A stretch of 64,000 bases of DNA from an uncultured Eubacteriales bacterium (GTDB lineage Bacteria; Bacillota; Clostridia; Oscillospirales; CAG-272): NCBI GenBank assembly GCA_900542425.1, contig UQNQ01000002.1, forward strand, positions 62,001-126,000, written 5' to 3'. Each line of letters opens with the position of its first letter. Positions within the stretch are counted from its first letter, which is position 1. The position numbers and the translations under genes were made by a program. The notes beneath the pieces were generated by a model. It made no database searches, had not been told where the DNA came from, and saw only the letters and a list, made by a program, of their open reading frames with translations. This document shows positions 44,242-54,805 of this stretch, one piece after another.

Positions 44242-45167
44242 AAAAAATCTTCATCGACGGCAGCGCCGGCACAACAGGTCTTCGAATCCGCGAACGGCTC
44301 GCAGAAAGAACGGATATCGAACTCATTACACTTCCCGAAAGTCTTCGCAAGGAGGAAGCCGCACGGCGCAGCGCACTCAATCATGCCGACGTTGCGTTTC
44401 TTTGTCTGCCGGATGATGCGGCGCGCGAAGCGGTAGGAATGATCGAAAATCCGACTACTGTCGTTATCGACACCTCAACCGCACATCGAACAGCCCCGGA
44501 TTTCGCTTACGGATTTCCGGAACTTTCACCGGATTTTGAAGCAAACATCCGGCATGCAAAGCGTATCGCCGTACCGGGCTGTCATGCAAGCGGCTTTATC
44601 GCGCTGGTATATCCGCTGATTAAAAGCGGCATTCTCTCGCCCTCATCTCGTCTTAGCTGTCACTCCGTTACCGGCTACAGCGGAGGCGGCAAAAAAATGA
44701 TTGCGGAATACGAGGAGGCAGACAGAAACCCTCTCCTCTGCGCACCGCGGCAATACGCTCTCACGCAGGAGCACAAGCATCTGAAAGAGATGAAAGCCAT
44801 CACGGGGCTTGACAAAGCTCCTGTTTTCTGTCCGATTGTATCGGATTTCTACAGCGGCATGCTGGTAACGGTGCCTCTTTTCGCAGAAGATCTTATAAAT
44901 GCTTCTGTTTCGGATATCAAAGACATATACGCAAAATCCTACGATACGCCCGTTGTGAGATATAGAGAATCCTCTGACGAAAACGGTTTTCTTTCCGCGG
45001 CAGGACTTTCCGGCCGTGACAGCATGGAAATCTCCGTATTTGGAAATGAAGAACGGATTCTGCTTGTCGCAAGATATGACAATCTCGGCAAAGGCGCATC
45101 CGGCGCAGCCGTGGAATGTCTGAACCTCGTGATGGGATGTGATCCTACCACGGGACTTATTTTATAA
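44238..45167 (+). CDS. argC: N-acetyl-gamma-glutamyl-phosphate reductase (type 2)
   Basis: NADPH reduction of N-acetylglutamyl phosphate. The 309-aa protein is the short, type-2 form: FIDGSAGTTGLRIRERL for NADP, the catalytic Cys in VPGCHASGFIAL, and HSVTGYSGGGKKMI. Translationally coupled to argH. Confidence 0.95.
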   Translation: MKKIFIDGSAGTTGLRIRERLAERTDIELITLPESLRKEEAARRSALNHADVAFLCLPDDAAREAVGMIENPTTVVIDTSTAHRTAPDFAYGFPELSPDFEANIRHAKRIAVPGCHASGFIALVYPLIKSGILSPSSRLSCHSVTGYSGGGKKMIAEYEEADRNPLLCAPRQYALTQEHKHLKEMKAITGLDKAPVFCPIVSDFYSGMLVTVPLFAEDLINASVSDIKDIYAKSYDTPVVRYRESSDENGFLSAAGLSGRDSMEISVFGNEERILLVARYDNLGKGASGAAVECLNLVMGCDPTTGLIL

Positions 45168-45246
45168 CTTTGAGAAATGATACCGCAACAGCGGAAAATT
45201 CTGATAGAATCGTTGCCGGCAAATTCCGGCGGAACGGAACCCCAAT

Positions 45247-46458
45247 ATGAAAACAATACCGGGCGGCGTATGTGCCGCAAAAGGCTTTACAGCAAACGGA
45301 ATCCACTGCGGAATCCGAAAAAATAAACAAAAAAGGGATTTATCTCTGATTTACAGTGAAAAAAGAGCAGCGGCGGCAGCAGTTTATACCACCAATCTTG
45401 TAAAAGGCGCGCCGCTTGCCGTTACAAAAACACATCTTGCCGACGGATATGCCCAGGCGGTCATCTGTAACAGCGGAAACGCCAATACCTGCAATGCAAA
45501 CGGTATGGAAATTGCCGAAGCCATGTGCACGCTTGTCTCAGACAAGCTGGGAATCCCCTGCACTGACGTGATTGTCGCCTCGACCGGCGTCATCGGACAG
45601 CCGCTTGACATCACGCCGGTCGCGGACGGCATGGACGCGCTCGTCTCGGGACTTGGAAAAAACAGTGCAGCAGCAGCCGAGGGTATCATGACCACCGATA
45701 CCGTAAAAAAAGAAATCGCCGTTTCCTTTGAAATCAATGGCAAATCCTGCACCATCGGCGGTATTGCGAAAGGTTCCGGCATGATTCACCCGAATATGGC
45801 GACCATGCTCGTTTTTCTTACGACGGATACTGCCATCTCTCCGAACATGCTGCAAAAAGCGCTCTCTACCGATATTCAGTCCACCTTTAACATGGTCAGC
45901 GTAGACGGCGATACCTCCACCAATGATATGGTGACGATTCTTGCAAACGGCATGGCAGGAAATCCCGAAATCACCGCCGAAGGAAAAGAATTTGACGCAT
46001 TCATGAAAGCCCTCAACACTGTTACGGTCTATCTCTGCCGCAGCATCGCAGGAGATGGGGAGGGCGCGACAAAGCTCCTCGAATGCAAAGTTTGCGGCGC
46101 GGATTGCGAAAAGACGGCAAAAACCGTTGCGAAAAGTATTATCTGCTCCTCTCTTACCAAAGCGGCCATGTTCGGTGCAGATGCAAACTGGGGGCGTATC
46201 CTCTGCGCGATCGGCTATAGCGGTGCGAATGTCGACGTATCGAAAATCGACGTATCGTTTTCTTCTGCCGCAGGAAAGATAAAAGTATGCGAAAACGGCG
46301 CAGGTATTCCCTTTTCCGAAGAAAACGCAAAAAAAATTCTGCTGGAAAAAGAGATTGATATTCTGATCGATCTCAAAAGCGGCTGCGGCAATGCTGTCGC
46401 ATGGGGATGTGATCTGACATATGACTACGTAAAAATCAACGGAGATTACCGGACATAA
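45247..46458 (+). CDS. argJ: Bifunctional ornithine acetyltransferase/N-acetylglutamate synthase
   Basis: Recycles the acetyl group from N-acetylornithine to glutamate. The 403-aa precursor self-cleaves at KGSGMIHPNMATMLVFLTTD (before Thr in ATML) into alpha and beta chains, then ends NTYDYVKINGDYRT-like. The family members in cyclic pathways also make N-acetylglutamate; I do not see argA, so this could be the only source. SD is weak (CGGAAC). Confidence 0.95.
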   Translation: MKTIPGGVCAAKGFTANGIHCGIRKNKQKRDLSLIYSEKRAAAAAVYTTNLVKGAPLAVTKTHLADGYAQAVICNSGNANTCNANGMEIAEAMCTLVSDKLGIPCTDVIVASTGVIGQPLDITPVADGMDALVSGLGKNSAAAAEGIMTTDTVKKEIAVSFEINGKSCTIGGIAKGSGMIHPNMATMLVFLTTDTAISPNMLQKALSTDIQSTFNMVSVDGDTSTNDMVTILANGMAGNPEITAEGKEFDAFMKALNTVTVYLCRSIAGDGEGATKLLECKVCGADCEKTAKTVAKSIICSSLTKAAMFGADANWGRILCAIGYSGANVDVSKIDVSFSSAAGKIKVCENGAGIPFSEENAKKILLEKEIDILIDLKSGCGNAVAWGCDLTYDYVKINGDYRT

Positions 46459-46468
46459 AGGAGAAACC

Positions 46469-47347
46469 ATGGCACCAAATATCACCAACGCGCAGCGAGC
46501 CGAAATTTTAACACAGGCGCTGCCGTATATCCAAAAATACAATGGCAAAATCGTTGTCGTCAAGTACGGCGGAAACGCAATGACAAGCGAAGACTTAAAG
46601 CAGCAGGTCATGGAAGACATTGTGCTCATGTCTCTTATCGGTGTAAAAATCGTACTTGTCCATGGCGGCGGTCCCGAAATTACGGAACTGCTTGGTAAAA
46701 TCGGCAAGAAATCCGAATTCGTCGATGGCCTGCGCGTTACTGACCGCGAAACCGTAGACGTTGTGCAAATGGTGCTCGCCGGGAAAATCAACAAAAGCCT
46801 TGTCAATCTTCTGGAAATGAAGGGAGGCAAGGCCATGGGAATTTCCGGCATCGACGGACACATGATCGAATCCGAGGTCAAAGATGAAAAACTCGGCTTC
46901 GTCGGAAAAATCACGAATGTCAATGTAGAACCGATTACCGACCTCCTCGAAAAAGGCTATATTCCCGTCGTTTCCACCGTTGGATGTGATATGCAGGGAA
47001 ATGTTTACAATATCAACGCCGATACCGCAGCGGCACGGATCGCAGGTGCCATGAAAGCAGAAAGTCTCATCTCCATGACGGACATTGCCGGGATCCTGCG
47101 TGACCGGAACGATCCCTCCTCCCTGATTCCGCTTATCGATATCGGGGATGCAGCGGAACTGTTCCGTGAAGGCATTATTTCCGGCGGCATGATTCCTAAG
47201 GTAGAATGCAGCATCGACGCCATTCGTTGCGGAGTAAAAAAAGTAATTATCATGGACGGAAGAGTCCCCCACGCCATTCTGATCGAAGCCTTGACCGACG
47301 AGGGCGCGGGGACCATGGTTGTGGCGGATAAACACGCCGCCGAATAA
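46469..47347 (+). CDS. argB: Acetylglutamate kinase
   Basis: Phosphorylates N-acetylglutamate. The 292-aa protein has VVKYGGNAMTS, LVHGGGPEITELL and GVKKVIIMDGRVPHAIL; length and the N-terminal helix suggest the arginine-inhibited hexameric type. AAGGAG six bases before ATG. Confidence 0.96.
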   Translation: MAPNITNAQRAEILTQALPYIQKYNGKIVVVKYGGNAMTSEDLKQQVMEDIVLMSLIGVKIVLVHGGGPEITELLGKIGKKSEFVDGLRVTDRETVDVVQMVLAGKINKSLVNLLEMKGGKAMGISGIDGHMIESEVKDEKLGFVGKITNVNVEPITDLLEKGYIPVVSTVGCDMQGNVYNINADTAAARIAGAMKAESLISMTDIAGILRDRNDPSSLIPLIDIGDAAELFREGIISGGMIPKVECSIDAIRCGVKKVIIMDGRVPHAILIEALTDEGAGTMVVADKHAAE

Positions 47348-47366
47348 CCGGAAAGAAGGTTTCAAA

Positions 47367-48530
47367 ATGGATATCAGGCAAACAGATAAAGAATATATCG
47401 CCAACACGTATGCGCGTTTTCCCGTTCAGCTCGCTACCGGCAAAGGATCCCTCGTAAAGGATGAAAACGGAAAAGAATACATTGATCTCGGCGCCGGTAT
47501 CGCTGTCAATACGTTCGGCTATGCGGACGACGAATGGATTGCCGCCGTGACCGCTCAGCTCGGAAAATGCCAGCATACTTCAAATCTTTATTATTCGGAA
47601 CCTTGTGCGCTTCTTGCGGAGGCACTTTGCAGGCGTACAGGAATGAAAAAAGTATTTTTCGGCAATTCCGGTGCCGAGGCAAACGAATGCGCCATTAAAA
47701 CAGCCCGCAAATATGCAGCAGAAAAAAAAGGAAAAGATACTTACACCATCATTACACTGAAAAACAGCTTCCACGGACGCACCATCACGACGCTTGCCGC
47801 AACAGGGCAAGAAGTTTTCCATGAGGATTTTACCCCTCTCACCGAGGGCTTCGTCTATGCGGAGCCAAACCGACTCGACAGCGTCACGGAACTTGTCTCC
47901 CAGTATAAAATTGCGGCAATCCTTTTTGAGCCGGTGCAGGGCGAGGGCGGCGTCATGCCACTGACGAAAGAATTTGTCATGGGCCTTTCCGAGATCGCGG
48001 CAAGAGAAGACATTCTCCTCATGGCAGACGAGGTCCAGACCGGAAACGGCCGAACAGGTATGCTTTACGGATATATGAATTATGGCGTTATCCCGGATAT
48101 CATCACCACCGCCAAAGGGCTTGGAGGAGGGCTTCCTATCGGGGCCTGTCTGCTTGGCGAAAAGGTAAAAGATACGCTCACGGCAGGCTCACACGGCTCA
48201 ACATTCGGTGGGAATCCCGCCGTATGCGCGGGCGCACTCAATATTCTCTCCCGTATTGATGAAAATCTGCTCTCCGAGGTGCGGGAAAAATCCGCATATC
48301 TTTTCGGTGCGCTCACAGGCGCACCCGGTATCAAAAGCGTCACGGGCATGGGGCTTATGATCGGAATCGAGACAGAAAAGCCTGCGGGCGAAGTCATCGA
48401 CCGATGCCGGGAAAACGGCGTTCTGGTCATCAAAGCGAAAAGCAAGGTACGCCTGCTGCCGCCGCTGAATATTCCAATGGATCTGCTGAAAAAAGCGGTT
48501 TCCGCCATCAAGGCGGCATGCGCCGAATAA
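47367..48530 (+). CDS. argD: Acetylornithine aminotransferase
   Basis: PLP enzyme that makes N-acetylornithine; homologues can also transaminate succinyl-DAP. The 387-aa protein has [29 protein letters not shown] and the PLP-lysine [18 protein letters not shown] at 47367 follows GAAGG; the longer frame overlaps argB and has no SD. Confidence 0.95.
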   Translation: MDIRQTDKEYIANTYARFPVQLATGKGSLVKDENGKEYIDLGAGIAVNTFGYADDEWIAAVTAQLGKCQHTSNLYYSEPCALLAEALCRRTGMKKVFFGNSGAEANECAIKTARKYAAEKKGKDTYTIITLKNSFHGRTITTLAATGQEVFHEDFTPLTEGFVYAEPNRLDSVTELVSQYKIAAILFEPVQGEGGVMPLTKEFVMGLSEIAAREDILLMADEVQTGNGRTGMLYGYMNYGVIPDIITTAKGLGGGLPIGACLLGEKVKDTLTAGSHGSTFGGNPAVCAGALNILSRIDENLLSEVREKSAYLFGALTGAPGIKSVTGMGLMIGIETEKPAGEVIDRCRENGVLVIKAKSKVRLLPPLNIPMDLLKKAVSAIKAACAE

Positions 48531-48546
48531 AAAAGGAGGACGCCCT

Positions 48547-49539
48547 ATGAATCTCAAAGGAAAACATTTTTTGAAACTTCTCGATTTCACTGCGGAGGAA
48601 ATCACGGGACTTCTGGATCTCGCCGCCGAACTGAAAGCACAGAAAAAAGCCAATATCCCGCACAAGCTTTGCGAGGGAAAAAACATCGCACTTATTTTTG
48701 AAAAAACCAGCACCCGTACACGGTGCAGCTTCGAGGTTGCGGCACACGATCTCGGGATGAATGTAACTTACCTTGATCCGACAGGTTCCCAGATCGGCAA
48801 AAAAGAGAGCATCGCGGATACAGCAAGAGTTCTCGGACGCATGTATGACGGCATCGAATACCGCGGTTTCGGACAGGAAATCGTAGAAGAACTGGCAGCA
48901 TACGCAGGGGTTCCCGTTTGGAACGGACTGACCAATGAATTTCATCCGACACAAATTTTAGCAGATTTTCTGACCATTCGCGAGCATTTCGGACATTTGA
49001 ACGGAATTCATCTTGTCTACATGGGAGACGCCAGATACAATATGGGAAATTCTCTGATGGTCGGATGTGCAAAAATGGGAATGAAATTTACGGCGTGCGC
49101 GCCAAAAAAATATTTTCCTGACGCGGCACTGATTGAAACCTGTCAAAAAATTGCCGCGGATACGGGAGCGGTTTTAAACTTTTGTGAAAATCCTCTCGAC
49201 GCCGTCAAGGACGGCGCTCATGTCATCTACACCGATGTATGGGTATCGATGGGTGAGCCAGTCGGTGTATGGGAAGAAAGGATAAACGATCTTTCCCCCT
49301 ATCAGGTTAATTCCCAAGTCATGAAAAAGGCGGGAGAAAATGCCGTATTCATGCACTGTCTGCCTGCCTTTCATGATCTAAAGACATCCGTCGGAAAGGA
49401 AATGGGTGAAAAATTCGGGCTTTCCTGCATGGAGGTTACAGACGAAGTATTCGAGGGACCGCAGTCCATTGTGTTTGACGAGGCAGAAAACCGGATGCAT
49501 ACCATCAAAGCCGTTATGGCGGCAACCTTATCAAAATGA
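48547..49539 (+). CDS. argF: Ornithine carbamoyltransferase
   Basis: Makes citrulline from ornithine and carbamoyl phosphate. The 330-aa protein has the carbamoyl-phosphate motif [25 protein letters not shown] in [12 protein letters not shown] and [15 protein letters not shown] before ATG. Next to carA and carB, which supply its substrate. Confidence 0.97.
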   Translation: MNLKGKHFLKLLDFTAEEITGLLDLAAELKAQKKANIPHKLCEGKNIALIFEKTSTRTRCSFEVAAHDLGMNVTYLDPTGSQIGKKESIADTARVLGRMYDGIEYRGFGQEIVEELAAYAGVPVWNGLTNEFHPTQILADFLTIREHFGHLNGIHLVYMGDARYNMGNSLMVGCAKMGMKFTACAPKKYFPDAALIETCQKIAADTGAVLNFCENPLDAVKDGAHVIYTDVWVSMGEPVGVWEERINDLSPYQVNSQVMKKAGENAVFMHCLPAFHDLKTSVGKEMGEKFGLSCMEVTDEVFEGPQSIVFDEAENRMHTIKAVMAATLSK

Positions 49540-50615
49540 TGAAAAAGAGATATTTGATTTTAGAAGACGGCACCGTCTATGAGGGTGCCGCCATTGGCGC
49601 CGATCGAAGCTGTATCGGCGAACTTGTTTTTACAACAGGCATGTGCGGATATACAGAAACGCTAACGGATCCGAGCTATTTCGGACAAATCGTGCTGCAA
49701 ACCTTTCCTCTTATCGGAAACTACGGAATCTCGGAAGCGGATTTTGAGGGGAAATGCGCCGTTTCGGGCTATATTGTACGGGAAGCTTGTGAGGCTCCCT
49801 CCAATTTCCGCTGCGAATATACACTGAATACTTTTCTAAAGCGTAACGGTATCCCCGGTATCTGCGGTGTCGATACCCGAGACCTGACCAAAAAGATCCG
49901 CGAGCACGGCGTTATGAATGCTATGCTCGCAGATGCGGTTCCTGTTTCTATCACAGAAATCAAAGAATATACCATTCAAAATGCCGTAAACAGCGTAACA
50001 CGGACCATTCCGGAGACATTCTCCCCCGAATCGGCGAGGTATCGTGTGACTCTCATTGATTATGGTGCAAAACGGAACATCATAAGAGAGCTTGTCCGCC
50101 GAGGCTGCACGGTCACCGCCGTTCCGGCGGGAACCTGTGCCGCGGAAATTCTTGCCGGCGCGCCGGATGGGATTATGCTGTCAAACGGTCCCGGCGATCC
50201 CGCGGAAAATACGACGGAAATTGAAGTGCTTCGCACGCTTCTCGGGAAAATACCGATATTCGGCATCTGTCTTGGACATCAGCTCATGGCACTCGCCCTA
50301 GGGGCCGAGACAGAAAAGCTGAAATACGGACACCGAGGCGTCAATCAGCCGGTACGCGATATGATGGGAACAAGGACATATATGACAAGCCAAAATCATG
50401 GATACGCCGTTGTACCAAAAAGTCTGAAAACAGGCGTTCTGAGGTATATCAACGCCAATGACGGCACCTGTGAGGGGATCGACTATCCGGAGCTTTCCGC
50501 TTTTTCGGTTCAATTTCATCCGGAAGCCTGCGGCGGTCCTCACGATACATCGTTTCTTTTTGATCGTTTCCTTGCCGTCATGAAGGAAAGGAGGGACTGC
50601 GATGCCTCTCGATAA
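49536..50615 (+). CDS. carA: Carbamoyl-phosphate synthase small subunit
   Basis: Glutamine amidotransferase that gives ammonia to CarB. The 359-aa protein has the N-terminal domain [17 protein letters not shown] and the class I GATase triad: Cys in [15 protein letters not shown] and His/Glu in [14 protein letters not shown] second ATG at 49539 starts one residue later. The start overlaps the argF stop. Confidence 0.96.
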   Translation: MMKKRYLILEDGTVYEGAAIGADRSCIGELVFTTGMCGYTETLTDPSYFGQIVLQTFPLIGNYGISEADFEGKCAVSGYIVREACEAPSNFRCEYTLNTFLKRNGIPGICGVDTRDLTKKIREHGVMNAMLADAVPVSITEIKEYTIQNAVNSVTRTIPETFSPESARYRVTLIDYGAKRNIIRELVRRGCTVTAVPAGTCAAEILAGAPDGIMLSNGPGDPAENTTEIEVLRTLLGKIPIFGICLGHQLMALALGAETEKLKYGHRGVNQPVRDMMGTRTYMTSQNHGYAVVPKSLKTGVLRYINANDGTCEGIDYPELSAFSVQFHPEACGGPHDTSFLFDRFLAVMKERRDCDASR

Positions 50616-53600
50616 AACCATCAGGAAAACACTCATTATCGGCTCCGGCCCGATTGTGATCGGGCAGGCAGCAGAATTTGATTATGCCGGGACACAAGGC
50701 TGCCGCGTTCTGAAAGAAGCCGGTGTAAATGTCGTACTTGTCAACTCCAATCCTGCGACCATCATGACCGATGAGGCCTTTGCGGATGAGATTTATTTGG
50801 AACCGCTGACCGTGGAAACACTCCGGCGCATCATCGAGAAGGAAAAACCTGACAGCCTGCTTGCCGGGCTTGGCGGTCAAACCGGACTCACGCTTGCCAT
50901 GGAACTCTCAAAGAACGGCTTTCTTGAGTCACACGGCGTTCGGCTGATCGGAACCAACATCGACGCTATCGACAAAGCAGAAGATCGAAAGCTCTTCAAG
51001 GAAACTATGGATAAGATCGGTGAGCCGACCATCCCATCCGGAATCGCGCAAACGGTGGAAGAGGCGCTTGCCGTTGCGGAAAAAATCGGTTATCCCGTTA
51101 TTATCCGTCCGGCATTCACACTCGGCGGTTCCGGCGGCGGCGTGGCTTTTTCCGAGGAGGAAATGCGGGCAGCGGCAAAAACGGGACTTGATGCCTCGCC
51201 CATCACACAAATCTTGGTCGAAAAATATATTGCCGGCTGGAAAGAAATCGAATTCGAAACCATGCGCGACGCTGCGGGAAACGTGATTGCCGTCTGCTCA
51301 ATGGAAAATTTTGATCCCGTCGGCATTCATACCGGCGACAGCATTGTTGTGGCTCCCGCACTGACACTCGCCGACAAAGAATACCAGATGCTTCGCAGTG
51401 CAGCGCTTCATATCATCTCATCACTCGGAATCGTCGGCGGATGCAACTGTCAGTTTGCACTTTCTCCGGACAGCTTTGAATACGCGGTAATCGAGGTCAA
51501 TCCCCGTGTATCTCGTTCCTCCGCGCTCGCTTCGAAAGCAACGGGATATCCGATCGCAAAAATTACGGCAAAAATCGCGCTCGGCTATACACTGGACGAA
51601 ATCAAAAACGACATCACCGGAAAAACCTGCGCCTGCTTTGAGCCGGCTCTTGATTATGTTGTCGTAAAATTTCCGAAATGGCCGTTCGACAAATTTGCCG
51701 GTGCGTCACGCACACTCGGCACACAGATGAAAGCAACGGGTGAGGTGATGGCGATCGGCACATCGTTTGAGGCTGCCCTCATGAAAGCCGTCCGCGGCGC
51801 GGAAATCTCTCTCGATACGCTGAACGCTGCTCCAATCGACGGAGCACTGCTTTCCAAGCGTTTGCGCCGTGCGGACGACAGACGTCTTTTCACGATTTTT
51901 GAGGCACTGAAAGCCGGATACTCCATCGATGAAATTCACAAAATCACTAAAATCGACAAATTTTTTCTCTCAAAACTTCAAAAGCTCGCCGCATTCGAAA
52001 AAGAACTCGCCGCATCCCCGATGACGAAGGAGCTTTACCGTAAAGCGAAGATGCTCGGCTATCCGGATGCCGCTATCTGCCGGCTGTCCGGCAAGAAGGA
52101 ACTTCCCTATCTTTCCGCATCCTATAAAATGGTTGATACCTGCGGTGCGGAATTCGACGCGGAGACGCCTTATTTCTATTCTACCTACGACAGCGTATGT
52201 GAAGCGCGCGAATTTATTGGGAACAGAAAAAAAGAAACCATTCTTGTCCTAGGCTCAGGTCCTATCCGAATCGGTCAGGGTATCGAATTTGATTATTCGT
52301 CCGTACACTGTGTCATGACACTCAAAAAGATGGGTTATGACGTAGTGATTATCAATAATAATCCCGAAACGGTTTCCACCGATTATGATACCGCTGACAG
52401 ACTGTATTTCGAGCCGTTGACACCGGAAGACGTCATGAACGTCATCCAGGTGGAGCATCCTTTGGGTGTCGTCGTCGCTTTCGGCGGACAGACAGCAATC
52501 AAGCTGACAGGATATTTGAATCAGCACAGGATTCCGATTCTCGGAACCTCTGCCGAAGGAATCGATACAGCGGAAGACAGAGAAAAATTCGACGCGCTTC
52601 TTGAAAAATTCGGCTTTCGCCGTCCGCGCGGCATGGCTGTGCATACCATGGAGGAAGCACTTGCCGCAGCAAGAGAACTGGGATATCCGGTATTGCTGCG
52701 TCCCTCCTATGTCATCGGCGGACAGAATATGCAGATTTCCCATCATGATGCCGAAGTTCGCCGCTATATGGAGCGAATCCTTGCGCAAGGTATTGAAAAT
52801 CCCGTGCTGGTCGACAAATATATGATGGGACCGGAGCTGGAAGTGGACGTGATTTCCGACGGACACGATGTTCTCATTCCCGGTATCATGCAACATATCG
52901 AGCGTGCAGGCGTACACAGCGGCGACTCTATCGCAGTCTATCCTCCTTACGGCATCAATGATAAAATGACGGCAAAAATTGTAGACTGTTCCGAAAAGCT
53001 GGCGCTCGCGCTCGGGACAAAAGGTCTTGTCAATATTCAATATCTGATATACGGCGGCGAACTTTATGTGATTGAAGTCAATCCGCGTGCGTCACGTACC
53101 ATACCTTATATCAGTAAGGTAACCGGTGTGCCAATGGTGGATATCGCTTCCCGCGTCATGCTCGGGACCCCGCTTTCCGCCCTCGGCTATGGGACGGGAT
53201 TATACAAAACCCCTCCGTATTTCGCAGTAAAAGTCCCCGTTTTTTCCTTTGAAAAGCTGACAGATGTAAGCTCCTATCTCGGTCCGGAAATGAAATCAAC
53301 AGGAGAGGTGCTCGGTATCGGGCGCACGCTTGCACAAGCAATGTTCAAGGGCTTTACTGCGGCGGGATACCGGATTCAGTCCACGCCGACACACAGCGAC
53401 ACCGGCGTTTTTCTCAGTGTGGAAAGTCATGATTATCATGAAGTGGTTTCCCTTGCCAAAAAGCTGAGCGACCTCGGTATGAAACTATATGCCACGCCGG
53501 ATACTGCAGCAGTCATCCGCGGACTCGGCGTAGATGCCACGGAGGTCCCCGGCATGACGGATCGCGCGGCGACATTTGCGCTCCTTGAATCCGGGAACAT

Positions 53601-54639
53601 CCAATATATTGTTTATACCGGTGCCCTTTTTGACCGGACGCTCGACGATTATATCGCACTGCATCGAAAAGCGCTGACGCTTGGCATTGTCTGCCTTACC
53701 TCCTTGGATACGGCAAACGCGCTCGCAGATGTCATTGCGGGACGCTTCCGCGAGGATAATACAGAGCTTGTGGATATCCATGATATGCGTACGGAACCGA
53801 TGAAGCTTCCGTTTGCGAAAATGCAGGGTTCCGGAAACGACTATATCTTTTTTGAGAATTTTGACGGAAAAATCACCTGTCCCGAAGCATTGGCGGTCAG
53901 CCTCTGTGACCGGTCACGCGGTATCGGCGGCTCAGGGATCGTTCTCATTGAAAAGTCCGAAATCGCAGATGCCAAAATGCGAATTTTCAATCAGGACGGC
54001 AGTGAGGGAAAAATGGCAGGCAACAGCATTCGCTGTACCGGGAAATATCTGTACGATAACGGATATGTACATTCCGAACGAATTACCGTGGAAACCGCAA
54101 GCGGCATCAAAACGCTTACAATGTATACAAGCGGCGGCAAAGTAACCTATGTCAGCGTCGAAATGGGAAAACCGGATTTTTCTGCAAAATCGCTTCCCTG
54201 CACGTTAAACGCAGACGAAATCATCCGCTATCCCGTAACAGTAGGCGGCAAGGAATATGAAATTACCTGCCTTTCTGTCGGGAATCCGCATTGCGTCATT
54301 TTCTGCGAGCATGTAAATGACATCCATATAGAAATGACAGGTCCGCTGTTTGAACATGCGCCGTTCTTCCCGGAACGCATCAATACGGAATTTATTCATA
54401 TTGCAGATGAAACGACCATTCAAATGCGTGTTTGGGAGCGCGGGAACGGAGAAACGCAAGCATGCGGTACAGGCGCCGCGGCTGCAGTTGCAGCTGCCGT
54501 CCGTCTCGGTTTCTGTAAAAAGGATGCGGACATCACTGTAAAGCTTCGGGATGCAGACCTTGTCGTGCGCTGTTCGGACGCGGGAATCACACTGGACGGA
54601 GACGCCAATCTCGTCTACGAGGGAGTCGTGGAATATTAA
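50602..54639 (+). CDS. carB: Carbamoyl-phosphate synthase large subunit fused to diaminopimelate epimerase
   Basis: Residues 1-1066 are a full CarB: two ATP-grasp halves (IVIRPAFTLGG, LLRPSYVIGGQNM), an oligomerisation part and the MGS-like allosteric domain. Residues 1067-1345 are a full DapF (LPFAKMQGSGNDYIFFENFD), with both catalytic Cys in GNSIRCTGKYLYDNG and QACGTGAAAAV. There is no stop between them, and no SD before the internal ATG at 53800. GGAGG precedes the ATG at 50602, and the gene overlaps carA by 14 bases. The epimerase half is thus under arginine, not lysine, control. Confidence 0.96.
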   Translation: MPLDKTIRKTLIIGSGPIVIGQAAEFDYAGTQGCRVLKEAGVNVVLVNSNPATIMTDEAFADEIYLEPLTVETLRRIIEKEKPDSLLAGLGGQTGLTLAMELSKNGFLESHGVRLIGTNIDAIDKAEDRKLFKETMDKIGEPTIPSGIAQTVEEALAVAEKIGYPVIIRPAFTLGGSGGGVAFSEEEMRAAAKTGLDASPITQILVEKYIAGWKEIEFETMRDAAGNVIAVCSMENFDPVGIHTGDSIVVAPALTLADKEYQMLRSAALHIISSLGIVGGCNCQFALSPDSFEYAVIEVNPRVSRSSALASKATGYPIAKITAKIALGYTLDEIKNDITGKTCACFEPALDYVVVKFPKWPFDKFAGASRTLGTQMKATGEVMAIGTSFEAALMKAVRGAEISLDTLNAAPIDGALLSKRLRRADDRRLFTIFEALKAGYSIDEIHKITKIDKFFLSKLQKLAAFEKELAASPMTKELYRKAKMLGYPDAAICRLSGKKELPYLSASYKMVDTCGAEFDAETPYFYSTYDSVCEAREFIGNRKKETILVLGSGPIRIGQGIEFDYSSVHCVMTLKKMGYDVVIINNNPETVSTDYDTADRLYFEPLTPEDVMNVIQVEHPLGVVVAFGGQTAIKLTGYLNQHRIPILGTSAEGIDTAEDREKFDALLEKFGFRRPRGMAVHTMEEALAAARELGYPVLLRPSYVIGGQNMQISHHDAEVRRYMERILAQGIENPVLVDKYMMGPELEVDVISDGHDVLIPGIMQHIERAGVHSGDSIAVYPPYGINDKMTAKIVDCSEKLALALGTKGLVNIQYLIYGGELYVIEVNPRASRTIPYISKVTGVPMVDIASRVMLGTPLSALGYGTGLYKTPPYFAVKVPVFSFEKLTDVSSYLGPEMKSTGEVLGIGRTLAQAMFKGFTAAGYRIQSTPTHSDTGVFLSVESHDYHEVVSLAKKLSDLGMKLYATPDTAAVIRGLGVDATEVPGMTDRAATFALLESGNIQYIVYTGALFDRTLDDYIALHRKALTLGIVCLTSLDTANALADVIAGRFREDNTELVDIHDMRTEPMKLPFAKMQGSGNDYIFFENFDGKITCPEALAVSLCDRSRGIGGSGIVLIEKSEIADAKMRIFNQDGSEGKMAGNSIRCTGKYLYDNGYVHSERITVETASGIKTLTMYTSGGKVTYVSVEMGKPDFSAKSLPCTLNADEIIRYPVTVGGKEYEITCLSVGNPHCVIFCEHVNDIHIEMTGPLFEHAPFFPERINTEFIHIADETTIQMRVWERGNGETQACGTGAAAAVAAAVRLGFCKKDADITVKLRDADLVVRCSDAGITLDGDANLVYEGVVEY

Positions 54640-54657
54640 AGACCTCTTAATTCAAGC

Positions 54658-54699
54658 AAAAGCCATGTTGACATGTATGTCAACATGGCTTTTATTTTT
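54658..54699 (+). terminator. Terminator of the arginine operon
   Basis: AAAAGCCATGTTGACA / TGTCAACATGGCTTTT with a four-base loop and TATTTTTG, 19 bases after the carB-dapF stop. Confidence 0.85.
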
Positions 54700-54743
54700 G
54701 TCCTATCCTGCCGAGAAATGATTGAGAACGTGATCCTTGCTGT

Positions 54744-54776
54744 CAAAAAAACACCGGCTCGAAAACGAGCCGGTGT
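54744..54776 (-). terminator. Terminator of the oxidoreductase gene
   Basis: ACACCGGCTCG / CGAGCCGGTGT with loop TTTT followed by TTTTTTT on the minus strand, 30 bases after the stop at 54806. Confidence 0.85.
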
Positions 54777-54805
54777 ACCGGTTCCGATCAATTGGAAAAT
54801 GATTT

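Noticed and set aside
45384..47407. Long antisense frames over argJ and argB
   Set aside because: Shadows of highly biased coding sequence; the sense genes are complete.
53800..54639. dapF as a separate gene after carB
   Set aside because: No stop codon and no SD before the internal ATG; a fused protein is simpler.
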